Positions 48,671-61,428 of a stretch of DNA of 64,000 nt are shown piece after piece. The position numbers and the translations under genes were made by a program. This DNA comes from Thunnus maccoyii. Lineage: Eukaryota > Chordata > Actinopteri > Scombriformes > Scombridae. Below the pieces are notes generated by a model, which had not been told where the DNA came from, ran no database searches, and saw nothing but the letters and a program-made list of their open reading frames with translations. The stretch covers positions 3,472,001-3,536,000 of the forward strand of contig NC_056554.1 in the NCBI RefSeq assembly GCF_910596095.1, read 5' to 3'. The first letter of the stretch is position 1. Every line of letters starts with the position of its first letter.

Positions 48671-49575
48671 TAGGGGTGTAACGGTACACCAAATTCATGG
48701 TTTGGTATGTACCTCGGTTTTGGGGTCACGGTTCGGTACGATTTCGGTACAGCAGGAAGAAAAAAGAAAGGTAGAAAATACCATTTTGGTCTTTCATTTT
48801 AAAAAATGTAAACATCCAACAATGGCTCATTGACTATAACTATTACTGAAGCAGTTTAGTTTTGCTGCTGTGGAAAACAGAAAACAACCTTTATGTTTCT
48901 TGCAAGGAGTCAGGACACCTGCTGACAGCTGTTTTATGTTGATTTATGGTCTAACTGTATATAAAGTAATTCAAACTAGCTCCACCTCCAGTAGCTACAA
49001 CTGTAGCATGCTGCTGACAAACTGGTGCTTCATATTAATAATCTAATGATTTAATATATAATAATATATCAGTCAGAGGGACCAAACCACTACTTTTACT
49101 TTAATACATTTTAACTAAATGTTTCTCTCTCAGAACTGGTTCTTACGACGTGCTGTCTGAACACGTCAGAAATCAAATAGTTGTTCTGAACGACGAAAAA
49201 CGAACAAACGAAACGAACGAAAAGCCAACCATCACAGAGAGGGGAGGGGGACATGGTATTGTTTCATTAAGGAGATAAAGGCACATATTTTAATGGTAGT
49301 GTTGCACTTGGTCAGTATTATGGGTCACTTGTTTGTCATTCTGATGGCAGGGTAACCCAGGCTACCTTGGCTAAGCTGGCTAAAATACCAATGAGTATGT
49401 TAGGAACTCATGCTCTAGAGTTATTGTTCCTTATGTCGGACTAAGTGGATTATTGAACTATTTTGACAGTAATTGTCAAGGTCACGGAGCGTATTCTTCG
49501 TACAACTGGATGCACCGAACCGTAATGTCCGTACTGTGACGATTCAGGACGAATACATGTACTGTTATACCCTTA
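48671..49575. mobile_element. Complete non-autonomous hAT-like element (second family)
   Basis: 905 bp flanked by a perfect 8-bp duplication GTCCTGGT (48663-48670 and 49576-49583). The inverted termini are TAGGGGTGTAACGGTACA on the left and TAAGGGTATAACAGTACA when the right end is read inverted. No transposase is encoded. It contains, inverted, part of the composite repeat found at 2160-2230. The copies at 4803-5224 and 32844-33265 are its right half. Confidence 0.82.
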
Positions 49576-49583
49576 GTCCTGGT

Positions 49584-50486
49584 GTAATTAATGACAGCTT
49601 AAGGCTGTGGCTGTGAGTTCAGTGGGTTTCTGGGCAGTTCATGTCTTACCAGTGTCCTGATAATCAAGGCTATGCTCTCTTTTTATTTTTTCCCACATGT
49701 TGGTTTGGGGTCTCGCTGTCCTGGAGAATCTTACCGTCAGATTTCACGGGGAATGCAGCATCACACACAGGGTCTAAGGGCTCTAAAGCTCAGATTATTA
49801 GAGTGGGGGTTCAATAGCATTTTATTCAAACCTGAATCCAGTATGCAATTTATTTTGATTTAACTTTTAAGAATTGTAAGTAACAACCAACATTTTTTCA
49901 AGTTTCCTTTTTGCCAGAATTTTGAAGTTTGCTAACAGCATTGTGGATCAAGTCTTGAATAGAGAGAAAGTCTTTTCATCCCTCTTTTCATCTATGTATT
50001 GACTAGTCACTTAGTTTCTTTGGTAAAACATCTACAGTATGAGACTGTTAAATTTGTTCAGAAGACACATGTTTTGTGTTGGAGTAAACAGACATTAGCA
50101 GTTTGAAGCTATAGCTCTCACAGTCATGTTGTTTAATATGAAAAGAGTCTTAATTTCATCACTATTGTCTACTATTATTTCCTGTGTTGTACAACATTAT
50201 GTGCATATTTGATTGAATTTGAGCTGTTTTTCCTTCACAATGTTGTTAATGGTTTTTAACTCAAATGTATTATTTATGTGTATTTTAATTGTGTTTACTT
50301 ATGTCTGATGTTTTATCTTGCACATTATTCATATAGTGTTTGTGGCTGCAACTTCCCTGGTAGCTCAGCTCTGTGAAGCACATCATGCTTCCTCTTGTGC
50401 TTCCTTTCTTGATAATATCAAAGTCAAATCCATGTAAATGTGGAGCATGCAAACTAAGTGTGCGTCTCTGTTTGTTTGTTTTGCAG
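49584..50486. other. Flank, shortened copy of 5225-7497
   Basis: Resembles 5225-5820, then skips AFAP1-like exons a and b and resumes just before exon c. No gene seen. Confidence 0.5.
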
Positions 50487-50550
50487 GAATGAGAGCAGAA
50501 AAACAGCACATAAACCTCTCAACCCCTCACATCAGTCTCATGTTATTTCC
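50487..50550 (+). pseudogene. AFAP1-like last exon relic, copy 4
   Basis: Acceptor TTTTGCAG followed by GAA TGA GAGCAG; the Trp codon is a stop as in copy 1. No other AFAP1-like exon is nearby. Confidence 0.5.
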
Positions 50551-50948
50551 TCTTTTTTCTTTTTAAGAAATTGTGTTTATATTTATTTAAAACTGTTCAT
50601 ACAGTCTGAGAGCATGTTGAGGACACAAGCATAGCATTCACATGAACCAGAACAAGTTGCCTGTTTTAGTAAACTGTAAGTACCACAACATACAGACATA
50701 ACAACCTTTTGAAACTTTTATACTATGGAGCATGCTTAGTGCACAAAGTTGTGCAACTTGTGTTGTCCGCTCTACTTTCTTCTTCAAGCAACCACCAGTC
50801 TCTTTGTTTCCTTTTCACTCAAAATCTGATTCAGTTTGGGTTCAAAAAGGTCAAAACCAAGTATTTATTTGTAAATGTTTGAAGGAAATACTAGCTTCCC
50901 TTTGTTTATTTATGTTGATATATTTAAAATGTTTTACTTACTATATAT

Positions 50949-50949
<1 letters not shown>

Positions 50950-50981
<32 letters not shown>

Positions 50982-51092
50982 TATAGACATACACACACAC
51001 ACACAGACACACAGATTTCAAAGAGCTTAATGATCTCAAAATCTTGCTGTCCAATATGTGTCAACATGTCACAACCTGAGGGACAGTGAATG

Positions 51093-51134
<42 letters not shown>
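50950..51134. repeat. TG/CA dinucleotide cluster without Tc1
   Basis: (TG)n, CA-rich stretch, unique spacer, (CA)n as in the other blocks. After ATACATGCATAAGATC the Tc1 fragment and about 2 kb of upstream flank are missing and lectin upstream sequence follows directly. Confidence 0.9.
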
Positions 51135-51135
<1 letters not shown>

Positions 51136-51277
51136 TACATGCATAAGATCATAAGAGGACAACTACTTTCTACTGAGGAATATTCTGTGGGTACATGCCA
51201 ATGTTTTGGAGACAAACATTTACATATGTGATACTTTTTGCATACAGAATGCAACAGACCAGTGAGTTTTGCCCCTA

Positions 51278-51393
51278 ACAGAGAAGAGAAGCTGGTGTTG
51301 TATTTGACTAGATTTGCCTAAGAACAGCTAATATAGAGGTAGAGTTTCCTTTTAATAGTGAACATCGACACACAGAGACCTCAGAGCAGCATC
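51278..51393 (+). promoter_or_regulatory. Proximal promoter / 5' UTR block of gene F
   Basis: Conserved lectin block with AATATAGAGG about 60 nt before the ATG. Confidence 0.5.
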
Positions 51394-53525
51394 ATGATGG
51401 AAAGGACTTTGTTGAGTGTCCTGTATCTCTCAGGTCAGTGAAATATTTAAAGGTATAATATGTAATTTTTCCGCATTCTAATGTCTAAAAATGACTAGAC
51501 CTATGTTATATATTTTGTTGAGTTGTGTTCAAACCCAGAGAAATCTGTATTTCAGTCAAGGTAAGGGTCCGTTTCATTTGATTGGCAATTAATAGCATCA
51601 TATCCCCTTTTTGCGTACGTCAGTGTTGTTGTTGTCTGGTAGAAGCTGTCATGAATTGAATTGTATCTTGTTTTAAGCCACATTTTTATGATACATTTTT
51701 TAGACCTTGGTTTTAGATCTTTTAATTGGATAAAGGATTTCAGTCATCAGATGTATTATTAGTATTATATAGTAAAATTTCATTTTACTGTAATAATTAC
51801 AAAATGTTAGAGTCACCTTACATGTTAAAAAGTGGTGTTTTCCTCACAGGCTGGTCCATCTTCTCCACATGTCGTCTCCATCAGTACCACTTTGTTGCTC
51901 AACGCATGAATTGGACTGAAGCTCAGACCTACTGCAGAGAGACATACACAGACCTGGTCACCATTGAAAACACTGAAGACATGAACCAACTCATCAACAC
52001 AGTTTCATCTGCTGGTAATAACAGTCAAGTCTGGATTGGCCTGTACAGAGTCATTGATTGGAAGTGGTCAGATGGGTACAGAGGGAGTGGGGCTGAATAT
52101 AGGAACTGGGGATCACAAGATCCAGATTTCAGGGTTGATGCCCTCTGTGTAACCACTGGAAATTTTAGTCCTTCATGGTATGGTGATTATTGCACAGATA
52201 GACGTTATTTCGTCTGTTATAAAGGTAAGTACCCAGCAAAGCTTTATTTCTTCTCTAATAATGATTATCAGGACTTCAACTCAAAGATTAATTTTCCTCC
52301 CAATAATTTAACTGCAGGAATACAGCTGGATCCTCAATTTGTTTTTGTGACACCACGAATGAACTGGTCCAATGCTCAGAGGTACTGCAGGGAGAACTTC
52401 ATAGACCTGGCCACTGTGAGGAACGACAATGAGAACCAGGAGGTTCGGAATTTGATCCCACCTGGGGACTGGCCATGGATCGGCCTGTACAGAGATCCTG
52501 ACTCCTTCCTTTATAACTGGTCTGATGGCAGTGCCTACTCACTCACCACATGGGGTGATAAACATTCAGTTTCAGGATTACTCAGATCAATGATGTGTGG
52601 TGTGCAGGAATCAAACCAATGGACATTCAAGTCCTGTGAAGAGAGATTTCCATTTGTCTGCTACAGCATCCCTGGTGAGTGGTTTACTGTCCTTCAGTGG
52701 AAGCCAGAGAATGCTGCATAACTTTAGCATAAATCATGTTTGAATGTACATGAAAAAATGTAAATATCACAGAACTAATAGGACATCAAATGAATGATTC
52801 ATTTCTCCTCTCATTCTGTGTCTCACTAACAGTAAAGAGGCAGGTAGTTAAGCTGAGGATGAAGGTGCAGGACTCCTCTGTGGATCTCAATGACCCTGCT
52901 GTGAAAGCAAACATCCTGAAAAAGGCAAGTCTCCAAAGTCCACCCTGAAAGTGTTACAAACAGTTTCAAGGTGACATATGTGGGAGCAGGTGTGCAGGTG
53001 TAGAAAGAGATTTTTATGCACCCACAGAAACCTCAGTAGTGCAGAACAGAAAGCAGCCATGACCTTTGATACAAAAGAGATAATTATTAATTAATTAAAC
53101 TATTGATTCTTTTGTGATCTTGATATAACAAATGATTATTCCAGTGTGATAATAATAGGCTTCATTTTCTTGTGACTGTACAATCATTATCTCATGATCA
53201 CATGAAATGATCCAAACTGTCTCCACACGTTCATGGAAAATTTCTTTTGTAAACTGTTTTTGCCTCTTAAGAGAAAAGTCCACACCAATTTCTCCCATAA
53301 ATTATTTTAAGATCAGGATCATAAAACAATAACACAAAGGTTTATCATGTGATCACAAGATGTTTTCAAGATGGTTTTCATTTGTGTTTCCAGTTCCAGG
53401 ACAGACTGAAGGAGAAAGGAGTGAGTGGAGTCACCCTGAAGTGGAGAGAACAGCCTTATGGGAAAGTCTTCCACAAGGAGGGAAAAGAAGAGAAGAAGAA
53501 AAAAAGAAAGAAGACTGAGCTCTGA
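51394..53525 (+). CDS. Lectin gene F: complete tandem-CTLD protein with KTEL tail
   Basis: Complete gene: exons 51394-51433 (MMERTLLSVLYLS), 51850-52224 (CTLD1), 52318-52674 (CTLD2), 52833-52924 (linker) and 53394-53525 (tail). This is 996 coding nt, predicting 331 residues. CTLD1 has all four canonical cysteines, QDPD at the EPN position and WYGDYC near the WND position. CTLD2 has WIGLY, NWSDG and FVCYS. The exon 4 acceptor is AACAG, shortening the exon by 6 nt in frame; its donor is GC. The tail ends KKTEL, with PDG changed to PYG. Intron 2 is only 93 nt and has no in-frame stop, so retention would give an in-frame insertion. With gene D this is one of two intact copies. Confidence 0.88.
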
Positions 53526-53702
53526 AATGAAAACCCAGCTTTACTTATCTGTAATCCATGTTGAATGTTGATTCTCTATCTGCTAACAATACACTATCAT
53601 CAGCTTAACCGTAACCTAGACTACATCCTGTATAGAAGAGTTTTATCCTTCCTCATCAATATTACTGTGTGAAGTGTTTCAATCAAAGTCACTTTTCTTC
53701 CA

Positions 53703-53708
53703 AATAAA
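53703..53708 (+). terminator. Poly(A) signal of lectin gene F
   Basis: AATAAA in the same context as in gene A. Confidence 0.75.
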
Positions 53709-53756
53709 ACATATGAGATGAGTCTTTGGCTTCAAGTTTACAGTGTGTGAACCAAC

Positions 53757-53807
53757 CTGGGAGGGAAAAAGAACTCAGAAGAAAGAGACAAAGAAAACTG
53801 AGCTCTG
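53757..53807 (+). pseudogene. Second, partial last-exon tail after gene F
   Basis: Counterpart of 18537-18572: a fragment of the lysine-rich tail and stop repeated downstream of the real last exon. Confidence 0.55.
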
Positions 53808-54957
53808 AAATTTAAATCCATCTGAAAGCCGTGTTTGATGTTGATTTTTTATCTAATACTTATAAAACACTAGTAGTTATCAGAATAGAGGATTTAACCA
53901 TTACTTGCTATTTAGATGTGGCTTTGGCTTCAATTGTTTTAGTATAAAAATAGTAATTTCATCACTATTACTCTGTGAAGTGTTTTAATGAAAGTTGATA
54001 AATTCCCTGCAGAATAAAACATCTATAAAAGAAACATTTTGGTCCTGAACCCTTCAGCAAAAGGCAACAGAAGCACTAACCAGTGTTACCAGTACTGAGA
54101 AAAATGCATCAACAATATTCATATAGGAAGTCATCACTGTGTAACTGTACCTTTTGAATAAGTCATCACTGGATGAAGACACACAGTATTTTAAATGACA
54201 GGTTACCTGTGTGCGAATGAAAGTGCAGCACTGCCCTCTTGTGTTTACATGAGTTTATTGCCTTCGAGGACAAAGAGTTGGAAAAATTGTGGGAAGCAAA
54301 GACAAACATTTGAATTTCATTGAACTCCCGTCGTAAAACACACAACACTGTGTGTGTGTGAATCATAAGTGATGAGTGGACAAAACCTTTATGTCTTTAT
54401 TTTGTTCATGTGAAAGCCATGTTGGATGTTGATGTCCTATCTACAGTCTGTTTCCTAGAAATGACTTTTAGATTCTACTAAACTGCACCAGCAAATATGT
54501 TTAGCAGGAAATGTAATGTTGACCCAGTTATGTTTTCTGTCAACATAATGAGTAAAATGTTCAGTGACAACAAAATATACAATCTTGCAGTACAATATCC
54601 ACTTGGACTGACTAGTCTACAGCATTACTGAACTTTTTGATGGTTATGTTTAGGCACTTGGTGGAGGTTAGGGGAAGATCATGGTCTTTGTGTAAAACAG
54701 AAAACATCTGCAGTGACTGGACGCACGAGACACAACATACTTTCATTCACTTGAAAAACATCACCTGTGAACATAATCATGTTTGTGAAAGCAACATACA
54801 TGAGAAAACAATTTAGTCATATATTCTAGTCAACAGGGTTGCTACAGTACTTATACTATTACCGGAAGTTATAAGAGTAGAGAACTTAACCATAACTTGA
54901 CTTGACAAGACTATATATACAGCTTACAATAAAGCAAAATGTCTCACTAGAAAACAG
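53808..54957. other. Lectin 3' flank, copy of 18573-19734
   Basis: No gene seen. Confidence 0.5.
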
Positions 54958-55622
54958 TTACTGATCCAAAAACGGAAACAACAACAGTGTACAGATCAAG
55001 TGTACTTTGTGACACAGTATAGTGGTGAAGCAAATAGAATTAAACAAATCATTAAAAGAAACTGGGACATATTGAAAAGTGACAATTCTCTTAAAGAAGC
55101 TCCTCCAGATGCCGCTACCATCAGCTTCAGAAGAGCTCCAACCCTTACTGATAAACTTGTGAAGAGTCATCTCCCCTTGTACAACAGAAAATTTGGTTAG
55201 GCATCAGGGCAGGTAACCACAAGTGCCGAGATTAAAATCATTGTGGTAATATGACCAATACCAACTACTTTACTGATATAACATCAGGTCGTAATTTATA
55301 AATTGCAGTTCCTCATATGTGGTTTACAGACTCTTGGCTGAACATAAACATGCTATAAGAACTGGCAACTCCCCATAACCGATGGCTCTACATTATAAAG
55401 AGGCTGACCATGGCAACTGAATAAGGGGTGGGGACCGATTAAAAAGGTTCTTACAGAGAGAATTCTTTTGAATAAACACATTGAAAGCTACACAACACCC
55501 TAGTTGAATGAGGAACTTGACTTCTCTCCTTTTCTGTAATTGTCTTTGATTTAGGTATCTGGGTTCATTGAACAACGTCAAGAGCCGTCTTGCTTGTGTG
55601 TATTAAAAACTTAAAAATTGGG

Positions 55623-55672
<50 letters not shown>

Positions 55673-55995
55673 AGTTTATTACCGTTTTTTGCCTTGACAT
55701 TCCTTGATATTACGTAAATGCTTTGATGTGTGGTTTCCTCTGATGAACCGTATCTGTCATGTGACTTCACCAGTCTACATTAATCATGTTACTATTACCT
55801 GTCCATATTGATCATGTGATTACTTGCCAACATATATAAGAAGCAGCCTAAAGGCGACCATTTTGTACTTGCCCTGATGAAGGCCTTAATGGCTGAAAAG
55901 CATAGGCATGTTTTTAACTATGACTAAGAAGCCATGAAATATTGAAAGCTTTTTAAATTCATTACAATCTTGAGTGCCTCTGATCTTTTCAATAA
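54958..55995 (+). mobile_element. Penelope-like element 3' fragment, copy 2
   Basis: Same remnant as 19735-20775, including ISFRRAPTLTDKLV. It lacks about 45 nt around the HSSGNSLKL stretch and carries a longer (AT)n run at 55627-55669. Confidence 0.7.
55627..55669. repeat. (TA)n microsatellite
   Basis: About 21 units inside the Penelope-like remnant. Confidence 0.95.
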
Positions 55996-56097
55996 CTCAT
56001 TACTGTCTGAATGATTAGAATTTGATTTTATTTTTAAAAACAGCGGGCACAGCGTTGTTCAGATTACAAGTTCAGCTGAAGCTGAACGAGGCTTCAG

Positions 56098-56215
56098 CAG
56101 TGTGAGTTGGTGTGAGAGTGGCTATTAGCCCAGAAAAAACACTGGCAATAAACCTACATGACTACCGAGACATACATACCCACTCTATCTGACTAACTGA
56201 CACTGCTGAAGCCTC
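56098..56215. repeat. Inverted repeat, copy 2
   Basis: GAGGCTTCAGCAGTGT (56098-56113) and its exact reverse complement (56200-56215), the counterpart of 20875-21000. Confidence 0.85.
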
Positions 56216-56663
56216 AAATCACCAACATAGTTTTGAGTAGAGGGGGACCAAGAACCAACCTCTGGGGCTCAAAAATGAAGCCAACGCAGGAGTGCCAAAA
56301 ACTGCATTTCCTTGACTAGCCACTTGAGGCTCCAAAAGCGAATCAATCCTCATAGACCCCCTTGTAAAGATGCCCAACTTTACAGCAGAAATAAACATGT
56401 ACAACCAAGTTGTTTTAATCCTTCACCTCTCACGTTCACACATGTCATTTGATACATTATTATAAAGACGTACATTATTCCAAAGAAATTGATCTTAACA
56501 AATCAAATCAAATTTTCACAAAGTAATTATTTTATATTCTCAAGAGCTCAAGTTTATTATGTTGTGATCAGTTTCTTTTTACAGATTGAATGTTGAAATC
56601 ATTCATGTCTTCTCTGGGTTTCCAATAAAGTCGATGGCTTTCATTTGTGTTTCACATTTCCAG
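56216..56663. other. Flank before second orphan lectin exon
   Basis: Copy of 21001-21438. No gene seen. Confidence 0.45.
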
Positions 56664-56780
56664 GACAGACTGAAGGAGAAAGGAGTGAGTGGAGTCACCC
56701 TGAAGTGGAGAGAACAGCCTGATGGGAAAGTTTTCCACAAGGAGGGGAAAAGAACTCAAGACCGAGAGAAAGAAAACTGA
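56664..56780 (+). pseudogene. Orphan lectin last exon, copy 2
   Basis: Acceptor TTTCCAG then DRLKEKGVSGVTLKWREQ and a tail ending DREKEN with TGA. The frame is undamaged and the tail differs from KTEL. No CTLD exon precedes it after gene F. AATAAA is at 56975-56980. Confidence 0.7.
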
Positions 56781-56974
56781 GCTCTGAAATTAAAATCAAA
56801 CTAAGGCTAACGGGAAACCTATGACGAATACTGATTCTATCTGCTAATAAAATGTACACACAGTTCACTGCCTTGTAGTTATCAGAGCACTAAACCATAA
56901 CTTAGAGTGAGCTAGTCCTTTATCAATACTGTGTGTGATATTCATAACTCCTAATGAAATGTAATCCTCTCCAG

Positions 56975-56980
56975 AATAAA
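56975..56980 (+). terminator. Poly(A) signal after second orphan exon
   Basis: AATAAA about 195 nt past the stop. Confidence 0.6.
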
Positions 56981-57090
56981 ACATATGTATGAGTTGTTGT
57001 GTTTGCTTCAAGTTTACAGCAGTGCCAGTAAGTTCAAGTCTTATTTTGCATTGAGTTGTGCATTTTTAAAGCCACAAGAGGGCAGGCCAT

Positions 57091-57136
57091 GCTTAGCTTA
57101 GCTTAGCTTAGTTTAGCTTAGCTTAGCTCAGCTAGC
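57091..57136. repeat. (GCTTA)n pentanucleotide repeat, copy 2
   Basis: About nine units, one changed to GTTTA. Confidence 0.95.
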
Positions 57137-57580
57137 AGTATTTTTTACTGTTTTCTAAATACTCCAGAGGAGGTGAGGAAATTCATAACTGTTATTTTAC
57201 TATTGTCATAACTATTCATTTCCACAGCCAGTTTTATTATCAACCTTATTTAGTTTTATTGGATGATTTTACCCAAAGTACTTGGAGAAAAACAAAAACA
57301 AACCTACATTATAGTGTTAGAACCACATCTATAGACCTGACACATGATAAGCAAATGTTTCACCAGTTTTTGACCTGTTAACACCCTGGAGTGGTAAAAT
57401 AATAATAATTTGGGTCTACGAGAGTCAAAAAAGATAACATTAGTCTTTAGGTCAGAACACTGAGCTGTACTATGCGGTCTTTTACTGTCCTGGTGCTTCA
57501 TTACTCCCACAGCAGTTTACTTTCAATTGCAAACAACTACCTGCATGCTACCATTAGCTGTCTAATTTTTTCTGTGTGCG
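57137..57580. other. Flank, copy of 21919-22372
   Basis: No gene seen. Confidence 0.5.
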
Positions 57581-57582
<2 letters not shown>

Positions 57583-57617
<35 letters not shown>

Positions 57618-57618
57618 T
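57583..57618. repeat. (TG)n microsatellite
   Basis: About 17 TG units; 30 units in the paralogue at 22373-22432. Confidence 0.95.
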
Positions 57619-57664
57619 CACCAGCAATGTTGTGACAGACCCAGGAGTCCTCTCCCTTCTCCAG

Positions 57665-58800
57665 CTGTGACACCAGTGACACTGAGTCCTGCTCCCTGCT
57701 GGTCAACAGTGCCTCACTGCTCCGCCGGCAGCAGGGCGGCCAGAAGGCCTCACCAGTCCGGGGACACGTCCTCAGGAAGACCAAGGTCAGATTTCACAAT
57801 GCAGACTGGGACTAGAGTGATGTATAATGGTTTGCAGTATTCTGGGACAGTTTTGGCAGTCCTGTTTCAACATGAGTCCCCTCATGCACAAAGTTCATTA
57901 AGACATTTTCCCACATTCTTGAGTAGAATTAACACATTGTCTTATCACCCAACATCAGTGTTGGATCTCACTAATGCTCTTGTGGCTGAATGGGATCAAA
58001 TCCCTGCAGCCAGGTTCCAACATCTTATGGAAAGGAAAACTGTTTTTTTTACATCCTGGATTTTATTTTTGTAGCTCTGACTCATGGTTCTGTCAGTTAT
58101 GACATCATACTCACCAAAATATTTACTAATTTTTACTATATTTTTTATGACCAGTGTAGTACCTGTAGTACTGGAAACTGTGTTAAGTCACAATAACTAG
58201 TATATGGATCAGCAAATAGGGAAAGAAGAACATCACACTTGTGGCAGCAATGCCACGCCAAGCTGTGTGTCAGGGTGGAGAGAGGAGGAGAGGAGGAGCA
58301 GTGTGTCAAACACAACACACTAGAAGTGAAGCTGTTTTATCTGTTTCACTTTCTGATAAAAATAAGTTTGTGTTTGTGGTTTGAACATTTAATCCACTAC
58401 AAACTCCCCTTTAAATCATTGAAATCCTGCAGCACATGTTCATCAAGCCAAGTTTTATTTAGACTTTTTTATTTATTCTGACAGGTTTGAGGCTAGAGTA
58501 GGCAAGTGCCGAAAATGTTTGTAAAAATAATCTTTTTTGCTCATTTTCCAAAACTATTTTCTTCTATTATTTTCTGTATTGTACAACATTATGTGCATAT
58601 TTGGCTGCAACGTCCGTGGTAGCTCAGCTCTGTGAAGCACATTGTGCTTCTTCCTGGAATGAAATGTATGATATAAATAAAGTTTTGTTTGCTTTCTTGA
58701 TAATATCAAAGACAAATCCATGTAAATGTGGAGCATGCAAACTAAGTGTGTGTCTCTGTTTGGTTGTTTTGCAGAAATGAGAGCAGAAGAACAGCACATA
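57665..58800 (+). pseudogene. afap1: AFAP1-like 3' gene fragment, copy 5
   Basis: Exon b at 57665-57785 is open (CDTSDTESC ... RGHVLRKTK). Exon c at 58775 follows GCAG but reads AAA TGA, so the Trp codon is a stop and the preceding Glu codon is changed. Exon a is absent. Confidence 0.6.
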
Positions 58801-59144
58801 AACCTCTCAACCCCTCACATCAGTCTCATGTTATTTCCTCTTTTTTTCTTTAAGAAATTGTGTTTATATTTATTTAAACTGTTCATACAGTCTGAGAGCG
58901 TGTTGAGGACACAAGCATAGCATTCACATGAACCAGAACAAGTTGCCTGTTTTAGTAAACTGTAAGTACCACAACATACAGACATAGCAGCCTTTTGAAA
59001 CTTTTATACTATGGAGCATGTTTAGTGCACAAACTTTCTTCTTCAAGCAACCACCAGTCTCTTTGTTTCCTTTTCACTCAAAATCTGATTCAGTTTGGGT
59101 TCAAAAAGGTCAAAACCAAGTATTTATTTGTAAATGTTTGAAGG

Positions 59145-59690
59145 AAATAAAAGAAAGTTTTTTGTTGCTGAATGAATACAAATAGTGTAAAAACATTATG
59201 AATTCATATTTTATGTCTGTGATGTGGGAGGAATTTGAAGGTATATTGGTGGGTAATGGTGAATCCTCTGTTTTATTTCCTGTTTTCTTGCTGAATGAAT
59301 ACAATACTGTATTTGTATTGTGGAGAACCTCCGGACACTGACCTCTGGTAGCTGTTTCAGGACAGCAGCTGACAGTTGGTAGGCCCCTTCATCCTGGTTT
59401 ACTGTCCACTGGCTCTGAAACCAGAGCCCCTCATCTTCATCAGGGCCTTTTTTAGTTGTGTCCATTACCTGAACTGCCAGTTTTTAATATGGAAAACCAT
59501 ATTTTCTCACTTGTCTCTAGTGTTGTGTAGCCATGCAGATACTTTTGGTTGTATTTGTCCAGGTATTGAGATTTCTGCACCAACACAATGAGACTGAATA
59601 GAATATTGTTTATGGCACTAACAGCATTAAATAATTAAAAATTCAAATTGGTCCACTGCTGTGCTCACTGATGATGTCACTGATGCAAAA
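59145..59690. other. Unique insertion between passenger-block copies
   Basis: Starts where the flank shared with 23950 breaks off (GAAGGAAATAAAAGAAAG) and ends before AFAP1-like intron text resumes at about 59690. I see no gene or recognisable element. Confidence 0.4.
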
Positions 59691-60162
59691 TACAGTTTTT
59701 GCAGTCGTGTTTCAACATGAGTCTCCTCATGCACAAAGTTCATAAAGACTAGAAGTGAAGATATTCTATCTTTTTCACTTTCGGATAAAAATAAGTTTGT
59801 GTTTGTGTTTTGAACATTTAATCCACTACAAACATTGAAATCCTGCAGCACATGTTCATCAAGCCAATATTTATTTTGATTTTTTTTATTTATTCTGACA
59901 GATTTGAGGCTAGAGTAGGCAAGTGCTGAAAATCTTTGTAAAAATAATCTTTTTTGCTCATTTTCCAAAACTATTTTCTACTATTATTTTCTGTATTGTA
60001 CAACATTATGTGCATATTTGGCTGCAACGTCCGTGGTAGCTCAGCTCTGTGAAGCACATCATGCTTCCTCTTGTGCTTCCTTTCTTGATAATATCAAAGT
60101 CAAATCCATGTAAATGTGGAGCATGCAAACTAAGTGTGTGTCTCTGTTTGTTTGTTTTGCAG

Positions 60163-60230
60163 GAATGAGAGCAGAAGAACAGCACATAAACCTCTCAACC
60201 CCTCACATCAGTCTCATGTTATTTACTTTT
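60163..60230 (+). pseudogene. AFAP1-like last exon relic, copy 6
   Basis: Acceptor TTTTGCAG then GAA TGA GAGCAG, broken as in copies 1 and 4. It shows that the passenger block is present twice in tandem upstream of gene G. Confidence 0.5.
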
Positions 60231-60583
60231 TTTCGTTTTAAGAAATTGTGTTTATATTTATTTAAACTGTTCATACAGTCTGAGAGCATGTTGAGGACAC
60301 AAGCATAGCATTCACATGAACCAGAACAAGTTGCCTGTTTTAGTAAACTGTAAGTACCACAACATACAGAAATAGCAAGCTTTTGAAACTTTTATACTAT
60401 GGAGCATGTTTAGTGCACAAACTTTCTTCTTCAAGCAACCACCAGTCTCTTTGTTTCCTTTTCACTCAAAATCTGATTCAGTTTGGGTTCAAAAAGGTCA
60501 AAACCAAGTATTTATTTATAAATGTTTAAAGGAAATACTAGCTTCCCTTTGTTTATTTATATTGATATATTTAAAGTGTTTTA

Positions 60584-60585
<2 letters not shown>

Positions 60586-60664
<79 letters not shown>
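60586..60664. repeat. Compound (TA)n(TG)n microsatellite
   Basis: About 25 TA units followed by about 14 TG units. Confidence 0.97.
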
Positions 60665-60667
<3 letters not shown>

Positions 60668-60762
60668 CACATACACACACAGAAATTTCAAAGAGCTTAA
60701 TGACCTCAAAATCTTGCTGTCCAATATCAACATGCCACAACCTGAGGGACAGTGAATGGCCC

Positions 60763-60828
60763 ACATACACACACACACACGCACGCACGCACGTACGCAC
60801 GCACACACACACACACACACACACACAA
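60763..60828. repeat. (CA)n with GCAC interruptions
   Basis: CA tract interrupted by GCACGCACGCACGTACGCACGC; the interruptions occur only in this copy. Confidence 0.95.
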
Positions 60829-60875
60829 ATACATGCATAGGATATACTGTTTATAATTAATATATATCAATCTTA

Positions 60876-61428
60876 ATGTTGGAGAAGTACCACTCCATTC
60901 TTCAGAGACATGCTGTACCCTCTGGTTTGCATCTTTGTGGAGAAGGATTCATACTGCAGCAGGATAATGACCCCAAACACACCTCAAAGCTTTGCAAGAA
61001 CTACTTGAAGACCAAAGAAGACCAAGGAGTCCTGACTGTCATGGACTTTCCTCCACAGTCACCTGACCTCAACCCCATTGAACATTTATGGGGCACTTGA
61101 AGACTGAGAAAGATAAACTTTCTGTGACATCACAAGAAGCTCTTTGGAACATTGTCAAATCCTGCTGGGATAACGAGGCTCATCAGGTTTTCAACAGACT
61201 TGTGGAGTCCATGCCAGCTGGAGTGCATGATGTCATTAAAGTAAAAGGAGGAAATACTAAGATATTCTGTAATTCATGTACATTTTTCAAAGATTAAATT
61301 TTTCACTCAAATTGTTAAGCTGATATTATCATTTGTAATGAAAGAAATAGTTTTACATTCAGAACAAATGCAAAATAGAAGTATCTTGACAAGAGGTCTC
61401 AGACTTTGGATCCCACTGTACATGTACA
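60876..61428 (+). mobile_element. Tc1-like transposon remnant, copy 4
   Basis: Same 5'-truncated transposase (QQDND, NPIEHLWG), frameshifted after LWG by GGGGCACTTG. The frame continues from 61088 (GHLKTEKDKLSV) to KGGNTKIF. A short insertion (about 61292-61330) precedes the terminal region; the right terminal repeat ends at 61428. Confidence 0.9.
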
